Origin: Fulvia fulva | Taxonomy: Eukaryota > Ascomycota > Dothideomycetes > Mycosphaerellales > Mycosphaerellaceae | Length of the DNA: 64,000 nt | Reading direction: 5' to 3' | NCBI RefSeq assembly: GCF_020509005.1 | Contig: NC_063021.1 | Location: 1,736,001 to 1,800,000 of the forward strand | Part shown: positions 44,340 to 56,060 of the stretch, in pieces | Numbering within the stretch: the first letter of the stretch is position 1 | Layout: each line of letters opens with the position of its first letter | Made by a program: the position numbers and the translations under genes | Notes under the pieces: generated by a model | Told to the model about the DNA's origin: nothing | Databases searched by the model: none | The model's input: the letters and a program-made list of their open reading frames with translations, nothing else

Positions 44340-45448
44340 AATAATACTATACGACGATATTACTATCGTATAGTATAACGTAAACAAAAGTAGGGACAAG
44401 GTCTAGCGCCACTTTCTATAAGAGCTAGATCCGCTACGGTACTACGTTATTACGGTATAGGAACTATAGATCAACCCCTACGTAGGACTCCTAGCTACTT
44501 ATAATAACCGGAGATACTATACCGTAATCGCGGGCTAACGAGGCGTTATCCCGAGGACATATATATACGTAAGTAAGACTATAGACCTTAAGTCGTAGAA
44601 GGTTATACTACTATAGTAGGGTAACCTAGGAGACATAACATTAATCTAGATCGATACGACATAAGGCTCTATCTAGATCTATAACGTTTATAACCCGCTA
44701 CCGCGGGGTCGGACGAGTAGGGAACTAGGAACCCTCGCCTACCTAGAGCGGACCCTTAGCTAAGATACGAAGTAAGTACTCCTCGGCGACTTCAACCTCT
44801 ACTACCTATAATAGGGACTCGAATTTACTCCCCCGTACGCGTTTCTAGGGGGGGAGCTACTAGATATAACCGTACGCTACGGAATAGCCTTAGTAATACT
44901 AAAGGGAATAGAGACGTAGAAGGCCCGTATAAGCGTAAGTATAATCGACCTATACTTTCTCTTACGAGAACTTGAAGAGAGACTAGTCTAATACCGACCG
45001 AACTACGCGCTAGAAGCCTCCTTAGACTAGATCCCTATTTAAACGACGCTAGGGGTGAAGGCGATAGAGGAGCTAGTAAGAGAACTACGCCGTAACTAGA
45101 AGAAGGTACGCTATGACGATATAAGAGGCTTCCTAATAGCGAACCTACTATAGTATAGAGAACTCGAGACGACAGCTTAGCTAGATCAAGTAGCGGAATA
45201 GATTACCTCGGTTATATAGTAAGTAGCGGAACAATATACGCCGTTACTCCGGCCCTTAACGTAGTAGAAGGCCTTCTAGACCCCTAAATACTCTACGAAG
45301 GTAAAGGAGGCTAGAAGGGCAAGGCGATAGTAGACGAAGGAGTATACCTAAGAGACGTAGGAGCAATACTATTGCGCGACATAAGAGAAGAAGGTACAGA
45401 TAAGACGCGATAAGCTATAGGACTAGAGAGCGACGATCGGGCTCGTTA
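44340..45448 (+). pseudogene. LINE-B3 APE-type endonuclease
   Basis: ORF2 N-terminus. With TAG as Gln it reads IVQYNVNKSRDKVQRHF (about 44365-44410), ITVQELQINPYV (44450-44485), the catalytic VLLGDFNLYYLQ (about 44775-44810) and ALEASLDQIPI (45005-45040). A linker rich in Gln/Arg follows. Gypsy-4 interrupts the linker at 45448, and it resumes at 52737. Confidence 0.85.
45444..45448. repeat. Gypsy-4 target duplication, left (CGTTA)
   Basis: CGTTA precedes the LTR start TGTCACGG and recurs at 52732-52736 directly after the 3' LTR. Confidence 0.88.
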
Positions 45449-45606
45449 TGTCACGGCCCTAGGCCTAGTAAATAGTCAGCTAGTATATAGGTTACGCGAC
45501 CGCGCGTTACTAGCGCACCCCGGCTATATATAACCTCGGCGTACCTCGCGCTCCTCTTTTCTACGTACCTAGCTACTTTATATTAATACGATTATAAACC
45601 GTTATA
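45449..45606 (+). repeat. Gypsy-4 5' LTR (158 bp)
   Basis: Starts TGTCACGGCC and ends CCGTTATA. By eye it contains about 28 TpA against 3 CpA and 1 TpG, a compact example of the mutation bias. It contains CGGCTATATATAACC, a plausible TATA box. Confidence 0.94.
45530..45540 (+). promoter_or_regulatory. Putative TATA box in Gypsy-4 LTR
   Basis: CTATATATAAC lies in the middle of the LTR and is repeated in the 3' LTR at about 52655. The position suits an LTR promoter, but TpA enrichment by mutation makes chance TATA strings common. Confidence 0.35.
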
Positions 45607-45949
45607 CTTAGCTAGGTCTCTATATCCGTAGAAGAGCTACGACGGGATCTATAAGAGTATAGATCATTAAAAACCGCGATAAGAAATCGCGGCGTACGAT
45701 AGAAGAGTACGACGTAGTATAAGAGACTACCTTAGGCCAAGTAGTACCTAATATAGTACGACCCTAAGGACAGCGAGGCTCGCTACTAGCTATACGCCTA
45801 GTAGTACGGCGCGAGTCTATATTCAATATATAGACTTAAGGACAAACTTAAGAATAGTAGTAGGCTACCGACGACGCCGTCTAGTAGAGACTCGAGAATT
45901 TATAGCGCCTAGTTACCTACCTACCTACTAAGTTCAACTTATACGACCT

Positions 45950-47905
45950 CCTTACCGACGACGAGATTTAAGAAGTTAACGGTATAGCTATAGCGGTAGT
46001 CGACTACGATAACGACGGCGCGACCGAGGAAGGCGAAGGAGAAGAAACATAATAAGTCGCGAAAACCCTCCGTATACTAGTTAATAACTTCCTCTAACTC
46101 GACGCTAACTAGCTCGTTAGGCTAATATAAGATCCCGAGATAGTAGCGGCTATTTACTTTATCCTACGCCGCGCCGAGTAAGAGTATAGGAATGTAATAC
46201 AGATGGCCACTATCCTTTACGAATAACTAGGTAAGGTAGGGTAGGAACTTAGGAAATAGAAGAGCTATAAACAGTAGATACGTAACGAGTATAACGTATT
46301 AGTTAAGGACCGCGACATATAGAAGACTAAGAAGGAGGAAGCTACTAAGTACCGCAATATATATTAGAAGGACTTAGGTATAGTACGAGTAGAGATAAAT
46401 TAGGCTAAGTAGTAGCTTATTACGGTCTAGTAGGAACTCGATAACCTAAAGGGTTAACCTAAATCCTCCTCTAGCGCCGTACTCGTAGTACAAAACGAGT
46501 CTCTAAAGAAATAAGCTAAGGAAGCCCTATAATAGCTTAACGATAACGACTCTAAGATCAAGGCACTTAAATTAGACCTCGACATATATAAGACAGAGGC
46601 TCAAACCTACTAGAACGATATCTAGGAGCTAAATTAATCCTAGTAAAACCAGGTCGACGAGCTTAAGAAGCAACTCGAGGATCGTAGTAGGTCTAGGGTA
46701 CGCTCGTCGCTATCTCGCGTAATGTTATAACGCCGCGTACTATAGAACGGTCGTGACTCTTTAAGAGGTAAGGATGATAAGGCGGAAGGTAGACGAGTAA
46801 CTAAGAAGGTTAAGAAACACTCTCGTAAGCTAGATAATAACTCGGACCCGTTATCTAAAGGTTTAGAGTCAGAGGAGGACTCGGAGTCGGATAGCGATGC
46901 CCGTGCTTATCGCTGCTCTTCTAAGAAGAAGAAGTAGGTATACGACTTCGAGTCTCTAGTCAAGTACGATACCGAACTTAGCTAGCCCTTTAAGACTTAG
47001 CGCGGTGTTAATAAGCCCGAGAAGTTTATCGGTACTATCGATAGTAAGCTATTAGGACCCTCCCTTAAGAAGTTCCTCTTAGAGTTAGAGACTATCGTCG
47101 ACTATACGGTCTTCTATAATAAGAAGGTAGTATTAAAGTTCGTCTATAACCTCCTTACTTCTCCTAGCGACGCGTAGGAGTTAGTCGGACCTAAGATTCC
47201 TACTATTTCTAGCGTCCTTACGAGCAATAAGAAGTTATATAAGGGTATTAACGACCTAATTTAAGAGCTCGCTAATCGCTATAGTAACCGTAACCCTATC
47301 GGCCGAGCCCGCGAGCGTATATACTCTCTAAAGATAGACGGTAAGGACACCTTCTAGTCCTTCTACCTAAAGGAGCGCTAGAACGTAAACATTCTAGGCC
47401 TAAAGGGTAAAGACGCGATAGACTACCTATAACGTAAGCTAATAGTCCGCTACCTTAATAAGTATCTAACGTATTGGCTAACCTCTCTTAGCGATATAAT
47501 CGATAACCTTTATTAGGCCGATAAAGACTTTAAGATCTTAGACAGCCTCTACCCCCGTAATAAGAAGCCTAAGAATAATAAGAAGGACGATAAGAAGGAC
47601 GGTAAGGACAAGGACGATAAGCTAGTAGGCGTAGCTCCCGGTAAGCTATCTCGTAAGGCCTAGTCGACCCGTCCTAAGCCCTTTAAGAGCAGTCTCGGTA
47701 AGACCTTAGACGAAGCCGAGAACACTCGCTATATACGCGAGAGCCTCTATAAGAAGTGCCGTAAGCCCGGTTACCGCTTATAGTAGCGTACCTACGAGCT
47801 CTTCGAGTACGAAATACTAGTACGTCTAGGTACTAACGCTAGCGGTACTACTAACGTCGTCGAATTACCGGCGGGAAATACGTAGTCTACTACTTAAGCG
47901 TAGAA
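45950..47905 (+). pseudogene. Gypsy-4 gag
   Basis: About 650 codons when TAG is read as Gln. Features: an acidic N-terminus (DNDGATEEGEGEE, about 46010-46048); Lys/Gln/Glu coiled coils (46190-46680); an Arg/Ser stretch; an acidic Glu/Asp/Ser patch (46865-46900); a Lys cluster; a capsid region starting about 47010 with GVNKPEKFIGTID; and a Lys/Asp-rich linker (47560-47620). The zinc knuckle at 47748-47795 is Y-X2-C-X4-Y-X6-Y. The layout is the same as Gypsy-3 and Gypsy-5. Confidence 0.85.
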
Positions 47906-48059
47906 GTAAGTAGATATAAATAAGAACAGTTATACGAAGAATTAAGAGAAGTACTACTAATAGAGCCTCTACTAGAAGGACTTAAGCTATTATTATATGT
48001 TCTTAGGATAGTAGAAATAGAACATAACCTAGTTATTAGCTTATACCTAGTAATGCCGG

Positions 48060-48420
48060 GCGTAGCTAATAGGTAATGTATATTGACTTTCCTTAATAAC
48101 GGTACTAACTTAGATTATATTAACTCTTCTTATACGCGTAAACATAACCTACCCTTAACTAAGCTTAATAACCTATTAGTACTCGGATTAGCTAATAGGT
48201 CTATAGCTACGGAAATGATCGAACACCGTATAACTATAGAATTTACGCTTAGTAATAGCTATAGAGAAACGAGAACGTTCTAGGTTACTTATCTAGAATA
48301 TAATATAGTACTAGGTAGACCTTAGTACGATAAACATTAGCTAGGTATCTACTTTGCCTCTAGTATAATAACCCTCGACTCGGAGTACTATAAGGAACAT
48401 TGCCTATAGAGCGGTAAGCT
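48060..48420 (+). pseudogene. Gypsy-4 aspartic protease
   Basis: An open block at 48083-48283 reads FLNNGTNLDYINSSYTRKHN, matching the retropepsin start (family form DSGATxNFI) but with Asn in place of the catalytic Asp. A later SNSYRETRTF and YNIVLGRPQ follow after a stop. It would cut the Gag-Pol precursor; the D to N change would inactivate it. Confidence 0.85.
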
Positions 48421-48999
48421 AGTCTAGGTATAGAGTATTAACGACAAGTAGGAGCTAATAATTACTAAGTAAAGCTTCGAAGTAGCTCTAAAGACCCGAT
48501 CACTATATTAAGCTACCGTTAAAGAAGACGATAAAGGAGATCTAGTCTAGACTATAACTTCCGACGTGATTATAAAGTAACGACCTAAGCCCGAGATATC
48601 GACCGGGACGCCGCCCGTACCTATACTACCGGATATCGATATCTAGGAAGTTAGCGAAGCGGCTATCGACAGAATAGCTAGGTAAAAGGGAGCTAAAGTA
48701 TATATAATGTTTATTTTCGATAAGAACGAACAATAGTAACTAGGGGATCTCCGCGTAACGGACCCTTTAATAGCTTATACTATAAGTGCTTAGAATATAC
48801 GTAAGGTAGTAGTATATAGGCCCGATACTAGCTATAGGATACTATCCGATAATAAGACTATCGAACGACTAGATACTCGAGTAGCGGCGTTCGTACTAGT
48901 AGCGTAGCGTACTAGCCCGACACTATCCGCTTATAAGATGTACGTATAGTTTAATATTAACAAGTTTATAAAGAAAAAGGAGGAGATAATCGATCCGAA

Positions 49000-50480
49000 G
49001 GATCACCTCCTACCTATCTATTACGAGTTTATATACGTCTTTTCTAAGTAAGATACGAAGGAGCTCCTACCGTATAGGCTAGGTATCGACTATAAGATCA
49101 AACTAAAGCCTAGCGCGACTCCGCCCTTGAGCCGACCTTACCGTATATTAAACTAAGAGGTCGAGGTAATAGCTTATTAGGTCTAAGAGCAATTAGCCTA
49201 GAAGGGTATCCGTAGATACGAAGGAAGGGCAGACGCATCTTTACCTATACTTATTGTTAAGAAACCTAGCGGAGGACTTAGAGTTTATATCGACTATAGA
49301 TAGGTAAACGAACGCACGATAAAATCTAGGTATCCTATACCCCTAATATAGGACATACTTAACCGTATTGTAGGGAAGAAGTACTTTACTAAGCTAGATA
49401 TTATCGCCGCCTTTAACCGTATACGTATAGCGGAAGGGTCGGAATAGCTCACGGCGTTTACGATACGGTATAGCTAGTTCGAGTGCTTAGTAATACCGTT
49501 TAGACTATATAATATACCCGGGACATTTCAATCGTATATTAGCGATACCCTAAGAGAGTTCCTCGACGACTTTACGTCCGCGTACCTCGACGATATCCTA
49601 ATCTTTAGCGATACGCTCGAAGAATATATCGAGTATATAAAGAAGGTACTCCGTAAATACGGTAAGGCGGGCCTTTAGCTCGATATCTCTAAATACGAGT
49701 TCTATACTTAGTCTACTAAGTACCTCGGATTGATTATCGGTAAGGATAGTGTATTAATAGACCTAGCTAAGGTATAAGCGATACGTAAATAGGGGACTCC
49801 TACTAACGTAAAAGACATCCTTACGTTTAATAGATTCTTAGGCTTCTATCGACGCTTTATTAAGGACTATAGCAAGATAGTTCTACCTATAGTAAAGCTA
49901 ACTAAGAAGGACAACCCCTAGTACTAGACAAACGAATGTTAGAATACGTTCGAAGGACTAGAGTAAGTATTTACCGATACTAAGGGAACAGTACTAGCGA
50001 TATTTACCCCCGGGAGACGTACCGTCTTAGAGACTAACGTAAGCGACTTTATAACCGTAGTAGTCCTATCGTAATATAACGAGGATAATATCCTCCGCCC
50101 TATCGTATACCTATCGAAAAAGATAAGCCCGTAGGAGTGTAACTACGACATCTACGACAAGGAGTTGCTCGTAATTGTTAAGGCGTTTAAGGAATAGAAG
50201 CTAGAACTAATAGCCGGCGATATCGATAAACTAGACTTCGAGAACTTTACCGACCTAAGCGGCTACCCTATACTCGTCTATAGCGACTACAAGAACTTAG
50301 AATACTTTATAACATCTAAGTAGCTAAATAGACGCTAAGCTAGGTAGGCCGAGTTCTTATTACAGTTCTTCTTTAAGATCGTATACTAACTAGGAGTATA
50401 AGGAGCGAAGCTAGATAGCCTTACTCGACGTTCCTAAGACGCTATCTTATATAATAAGTCAGATCCGCGTTATACTTAAT
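49000..50480 (+). pseudogene. Gypsy-4 reverse transcriptase and RNase H
   Basis: RT entry LPYRLGIDYKIKL (about 49075), VYIDYRQVNERTIKSRYPIP (about 49287-49335), FTKLDIIAAFNRIRIAEG (motif A, 49384-49437), [14 protein letters not shown] and the catalytic YLDDILIFS (49582-49608). RNase H follows: VLETNVSDFITVVVLSQYN (about 50025-50080), KISPQECNYDIYDKELL and LVYSDYKNLEYF (50270-50305). Stops are few and mostly TAG. RNase H has TN where the catalytic TD is expected. Confidence 0.9.
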
Positions 50481-50699
50481 AGGATAGGGTACTACTAAAA
50501 CTAGAACACTTCCTATCGGTTAGCGTAAGCTAGATCCTAAGACTATCCGTATCCGAAGTAGAAGGAGTAGTTATAGACGAAGCCCTAGTAGTAGATATTA
50601 GTAAGTTATACGAATAAGATAACGTAGTCGAAGCTACTACCTAACTCGCGGTAGGAGAACTAGTAAAACTACTCCGAAAGAACAAGATAGACGATAAGT

Positions 50700-52200
50700 A
50701 CGTAATACTAGTCGATAGTATAATATATTCTAAAAACCGATATAGCGGGTATAGCCTCTTCGTTCTACCTATAGAGAATAAGGAGAACACTATCTATATA
50801 CGTATAGTCAAAGCCTTTTACAATATACCGGTAGCCGGATACCTAAGTAAGACTACTACGAGTAGGCTCGTATAACGATATTATATATAGCTAAGGATGA
50901 CCCGTTTTATTAGATCTTTCGTACGCGCCTACTAGACATATCGTAATAGCCGTAGTATTAACGAACTATAGTACGGACTTTTGGCCCTACTACCTATCCC
51001 CTTCGATACTTAGGATAACGTCGCTATAGACTTCGTTATCGACTTGCCTAGAGCGAAGTATACGGCCGACGGTCAATAGTACGAGAATGCGCTTACGGTG
51101 ACTAATAGACTAGGTAAGGAGCGCTACTATATTCTAGTTCTCGAAATAATAGCTAAATATATCGCCTACGTCTATATTAAGTACATCTTCTTACGCTACG
51201 GATTACTAAAGACGATTATATCGGACCGTAGACCTTAATAGATTTTAGCCTTTTAGGGACGCCTTTATAAACTACTACAGATTAAGCGTAAAATCTCTAC
51301 CGGGTATTATCCTAAGACCGATAGACAGAGCGAGAATACGAATAAGATAATAGAGCAATATCTACGCGCATTTATTAGCTATATATAAGATAACTAGCCG
51401 GACTAGTTACCGCTCGTAGAATTTATAGCTAACGACTATGTCTCTAAAATAACTAGTATAAGCCCCTTTATAGCTAATATTAGTAAGAATCCGAGATACG
51501 CGGATATAGAGCTCAACCTGCTTATATAGCTACTCCTATACAAACAACGCCTAGACGCGGAATTAGTAAATGCCTTCGTATAGCGTATAATAGAGCTTCG
51601 CTATAAACTAAGAGACTCGATAGAGATAGTATAAGCGTCGTAAGCCGAGTACGCGAATAAATACCGTACGATCGTACTACGATACGAAGTAGGTAATATA
51701 GTATACCTTAGTACTCGTAACTAGCGTACTAAGCGCCCGTTAAAGAAACTTAACTACCGCTATACCGGACCTTATACGATTACTAAAGTACTACTATACG
51801 ATACGTATCGCCTAGATTTACCGCGATCGCTAAGCAACTTATATAACGGCTTCTACGCTAACCTACTAATACCGGTATACGAACCGATACTAGGCTAAGT
51901 ATAACTACTACTAGCGCCTATAGAGGTAGAAGACGATAATAGCGATATAAGTACGTATTAGTTACTAGATACGATACTAGATATAAAGAGCACACTACCG
52001 CCGGGACTAGCGCTACGTAGTAGAAGGAAGGAGAGACGATACGAGTATCTAGTATAATAGGTTAGTTATAGTAAGCCTACTTAGGAGCCCGCTAAGGAGT
52101 TAATAGATACTACCGCCGCCTCTATCGCGGACTTTTACTATAACTATCCTACGAAGGACAGGCTAGCCGGCTTTATACTACTACTAGGGTAGATTCCGAA
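50700..52200 (+). pseudogene. Gypsy-4 integrase and chromodomain-like C-terminus
   Basis: The integrase zinc-binding region includes FIRSFVRAYQTYRNS (about 50910). The core has AIDFVIDLPRAKY (51025) and IISDRRPQQ (51215), then GYYPKTDRQSENTNKIIEQYL (about 51303-51365). The C-terminal domain has LNYRYTGPYTITKV. At about 52020-52170 comes a chromo-like segment, YEYLVQQVSYSKPTQEP then DTTAASIADFYYNYP, with Trp now stop. It would target integration into chromatin. Confidence 0.87.
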
Positions 52201-52559
52201 CGAGGATATACCCGAAGACCTTATAATTAGCGATACTATAAACGCTTCGTTAATAGCTACGTCTAACCTAGTAACTATAGGAGGACTACGTATACTAATT
52301 ACGTAGGTACCTATAGCTCTACTACCGGTTAAGAGCTACGAGCCTAAGACTAGTACAAGTAAAGACCCGTAGGCGGCTACTTTAAGTAAGATAACCGACG
52401 GTTAGCTACCGCGGAGGATACGATAATACCGGCCGAGGTAGTAACGACGACACGATAGCGGATAGAATAGATAATAGAAGTAATAGAAATGACGATATAG
52501 AGGATAACACTACTTTCGTAGTAGCGATAATACGAGCTTAAGGGACTAAGCGCGATTTT

Positions 52560-52573
52560 GAAGGGGGCGGTAG
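52560..52573 (+). other. Gypsy-4 polypurine tract
   Basis: GAAGGGGGCGGTAG lies directly before the 3' LTR start TGTTACGG. Confidence 0.85.
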
Positions 52574-52731
52574 TGTTACGGCCCTAGGCCTAGTAAATAG
52601 TCAGCTAGTATATAGGTCACGCGACCGCGCGTTACTAGCGCGCCTCGGCTATATATAACCTCGGCGTACCTCGCGCTCCTCTTTCCTACGTACCTAGCTA
52701 CTTTATATTAATACGATTATAAACCGTTATA
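52574..52731 (+). repeat. Gypsy-4 3' LTR (158 bp)
   Basis: Pairs base for base with 45449-45606. The few differences are C/T or G/A, for example TGTTACGG against TGTCACGG, and CGCGCCTCGG against CGCACCCCGG. Confidence 0.94.
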
Positions 52732-52736
52732 CGTTA
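52732..52736. repeat. Gypsy-4 target duplication, right (CGTTA)
   Basis: Second copy of CGTTA; LINE-B3 coding sequence continues from here. Confidence 0.88.
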
Positions 52737-54149
52737 TAGAAAACCCGGAATAGATATAGAGACTTACTAAATAGGCACGACTACCTAAAGAGTAACAAAC
52801 CCCTCAATTCCCTCTAATTGTAGACCGCGAAGGGATTGCCTAGGCTACGCCCCGTAGTAAGGCAAAAGTATTAGCCGACCATTTCTTTTCGACGTAAGTA
52901 GAGGTAGACCTTACGGATATCGACCCGAGTATATACCCGGAACCCCTAGACATAGATTGGGCGGTTAGCTCTAACATAGTAATAGGAGTTATAATTAAGC
53001 TAAAAGGACGAAAAGCCCTAGGCCTAGATAGGATACTAAATATACTACTAAAAGAGTATAGAGAAGAGGTCGCGCCGAGCCTTCTACTCTCTCCCCTATC
53101 CTATTTCTAATATTTATGTCTGATCTAATCCCCCTACTTACCTCTCCGTAAACCTTAGTATCGGGATTTATAGACGACATAAATATTCTAGCCTAGTTAG
53201 ACTCGATAGAAGAGAACTGTCGCCTCCTTAAAGATAGGTATAAGAAATGCGAGGAGTAGGTAAAGAAGTATAGTGCCCGGTTAGCCCCTAAAAAGTACTA
53301 ACTTATATACTTTAGTAAAGCGAGAACATACTATAATATAAAGGCGGCGGTAAGAATCTAAAGCTACGAGACTAGGCTATTAGCGGAGCTACGAGTACTA
53401 GGGATCTAGCTCGACCCGAAGCTAAGCTAGAATATATAGATTAAGAAAGCCTAGAGTCGAGCGCAAGTTAACGAAGCCTCGATAAAGAGGCTTACGGCGT
53501 CTATATAGGGAGTAATATTCGATAAGGTAAGGGTAATATATAAGGCGATCGTTAAACTAGCTATATTATACGGGGTATAGATTTAGGGTATAGGAGGCAT
53601 AGGTAAGCCGATCCCGAAACGGATAGAGCAACCCCTAAATAGGATATAGGTAGGTAACTTACGTAGGATACTAGGCGTATATAAGACAACGTTAATAAGT
53701 ACGGTAGAAATAGAGATAGGAACACTACTAATTGGCTAATATATCCGGGAAATAAGAATTTAATACGCGGTAAAGACGATAGATTACCTAGTATAAACTA
53801 CGATCTAGGAGGCAAAGAATAAGATAGAAAGCTACTACCGGAGAGGGGCCGGACATAGGACAAGCTAAAAAGAGGATGACCTTACTACCTTTACGGCCGT
53901 ATAGACAAGTACCGAATAGCTAGTACAAAAAGAGGAGGAGTATAGGACTTGCTAGACCGGCGGGAGCAAGGCTAAGACCTAAAGCCTAGCGGAATAGATA
54001 GCGAGCTACCTATAGGAGTAGGACTAGAAAAGGAAGCCCCCTAAGACAATAGGCCCGATAGTACTCCGAGTATTCTAGAGATATAATTACTAGCTATATA
54101 GGGACCTAATAAGGGCCGAAGCAAGTATAGCGATCTAAATTAGGTCCGA
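52737..54149 (+). pseudogene. LINE-B3 ORF2, RT with internal deletion
   Basis: Pre-RT reads KPGIDIETYQIG, LADHFFSTQVEVDLTDI and GRKALGLDRILNILLKEYREEVAP (about 53005-53075). The next residues are SLLLSPLSYF, equivalent to the QGSPLSPILF box, so some 400-500 bp (fingers, palm motif A) are missing at about 53085. Then SGFIDDINILA (catalytic box, about 53163-53195), LAPKKYQLIYF and the C-terminal domain with IGKPIPKRIEQPLNR. Cut by Copia-B at 54150. The copy is dead from the deletion alone. Confidence 0.85.
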
Positions 54150-54488
54150 TATTAAACAGGTATAGTATATATATATACGGAAGTTAGGACACGTAATAGG
54201 GAAGGAGGAAGGACTAATATAGTATACGAAGGTATATAGTAGAACAGTGTTTAGTACTAAAGGTGTCTCTACTATCGGTATAGAGACTACGTCTCTTATA
54301 CCTATATAGAGGGATATTACTCTAGTCCTAGTTCTGTTTTACTACGCCTTATCGGTTTTACCTATGTCTTATCCTACGATTCGTACGGTATTATAATAGT
54401 ATTGCCGTACTATTGTCTCAACTAGCTTAGTATATACTAAGTTAGTCTTAGTACCGTATAACATACCTACTAACCTATATTCGTAATA
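54150..54488 (-). repeat. Copia-B 3' LTR (339 bp)
   Basis: Starts TATTAAACAGG and ends CGTAATA (originally TGTTAA...ACA). Pairs with 63665-64000. Differences are transitions, e.g. TATATATATATACGG against TATATGTGTACACGG. A purine-rich tract (reverse of ACTCCTACTTAGG) follows, as in Copia-A. Confidence 0.9.
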
Positions 54489-56060
54489 CTCCTACTTAGG
54501 TCGTAAGGTAAGGAACGATTGTTCCTACTATACTAGCTATAGCTATCGTACGAAGGTCTAGAACTAGGGACCGGCTAGCGGTTTAGTCAAACTATCTACT
54601 ACTATCTCCTTAGTATAGTAGTACTCTACTTTAATCTTCCTCTACTACTAGAGGTGCCTAATATAGTTATAGGTAACATTAATATACTTAGATCTTTCGT
54701 AGATATAGGCGTCCTTAACTAAGGTTAGAGCCGCCTAGTTATCCCCTATAAGGCGTACTAGTCTTAGTTCGTCGACGATACTCTTATCGGCTAGGACTAT
54801 TAGTTAGAAAGAGTAGTCTCCTACTAGCCCTAGGCAGTTTATCTCTCGGAGGATAGCCGCTAGGAACTAGGATTGTTTCGCGGCGGCGTTTATCGCTATA
54901 AACTCTACCTCTATAGTAGAGGTTGCTATAGACTTTTACTTCTTACTTATCTAGGATATAGGCGTACCGTATACTAGTCAGACATGTCCTAGAATTAAGA
55001 CCCTGTCTACTCGATCTATCGCGTAGTCGGAGTCTAAGTATCCGGTTAGGGCACCGCTACTACGTCTAAACATTAACCCTAGGTCGGGGAACGACCTTAG
55101 GTATCTCGAGACCTTCTTTAGTACTTTTATATACCGCTTTATTAGATCCGCGACATATGTACTAGTTCTCCCTAGTAGGAAGGCTAGGTCCGGTCTCGTT
55201 ATAGTTATTAGCTATATCTAGGTCCTATTATTGCTCTAGTAGTTATTCTTACTACATCTCTCGTCGTTCGGAGCTATAGGACGGAGATCATCGTAACTAT
55301 CTATTAGCGAGAGTATTCGGCTTGCCTTTTCTTTTACTATGTCTATTTTAGTAAGGGCCTTACGGATATAATGGCCCTAGTCGAGTTTTAGGGTACCGTT
55401 ACGCCTATCGTAAGTAATCTTTAGTCCTAGTAGTTTCTCCGATTCCCCGAGATCCTTAATCTTAAAGTATTACGCGAACTGCTTCTTGAACTATTAGATG
55501 TCGGCTAACCTTAGTACTATAATAGGTATATCGTCTATATAGATAAGTAGTATAATGTCTCTCTTAGTATAAGTTAGGAGACATAGGTCTACCTCGGACT
55601 AGTAGAATCCCATTTTGACTAACGTAGTAATATAGAGCTTATTCTAGTCTCTAGCTACCTACTTTAGGCCGTAGAGACTCCGGAGTACCTTAAGGACCGT
55701 ATTCGGTAGGGTTTCGACTCCTAGTAGGGGTTTTATATAGATGTCTTTGGCTAGGTGGCTTTAGGTAAACGTATTGTTAACGTCGACCTAGTATATCTCG
55801 AGATCCCGCTCGTAAACTACTACTATAAAGACCCTTAGGGTGTTATAGCGTACTATAGGTACGAATGTCTCTTTGAAGTTAACGCCGAATTTCTATAAAA
55901 ACTCTCTTCCGACAAGTCTTACCTTGAACTTTTCGATTGCTCCGCTAATAAGTCTCTTTACGTTAAAGATCTACTTAGAGGTAACTATATTCGCCCCCCT
56001 AAGAGCGACAGCCGTTTCCTAGGTATTATTACTTAATAACGAGAGTAGCTCGGTATCGAT
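54489..56060 (-). pseudogene. Copia-B reverse transcriptase and RNase H
   Basis: From right to left: the RT start EKFKVRLVGREFLQKFGV (about 55895), DLEIYQVDVNNTFTQS (about 55790), YGLKQVARDQNKLY (about 55650), LLIYIDDIPIIV (catalytic box, about 55525-55550) and KIKDLGE (55455). RNase H follows with YLDSDYAID (about 55030), KSIATSTIEVEFIAINAAAKQ (about 54900-54950) and LIGDNQAALTLVKD (about 54730). It ends in KIKVEYYYTKEIVVDSLTKPL. All classic Copia motifs are present. Confidence 0.92.

Larger units (their letters stand above)
45449..52731 (+). mobile_element. Gypsy-4, complete Ty3/Gypsy chromovirus
   Basis: A 7283-bp plus-strand element with 158-bp LTRs at both ends, a polypurine tract, a CGTTA target duplication and the order gag, protease, RT, RNase H, integrase, chromo-like C-terminus. 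It landed in LINE-B3. It is structurally intact but CpA-mutated throughout. The RT active site YLDD is preserved, unlike Gypsy-1/2. The leader 45607-45950 holds no clear tRNA-matched primer site. Confidence 0.95.
42746..54149 (+). mobile_element. LINE-B3, LINE (plus) split by Gypsy-4 and cut by Copia-B
   Basis: Plus-strand LINE-B with ORF1, endonuclease and a partial RT. Gypsy-4 lies at 45449-52731 inside it with CGTTA duplicated. Copia-B begins at 54150, so its 3' end is missing from the window. An internal deletion at about 53085 removes the RT palm. The leader at 42746-43300 holds no clear motif. Confidence 0.85.
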
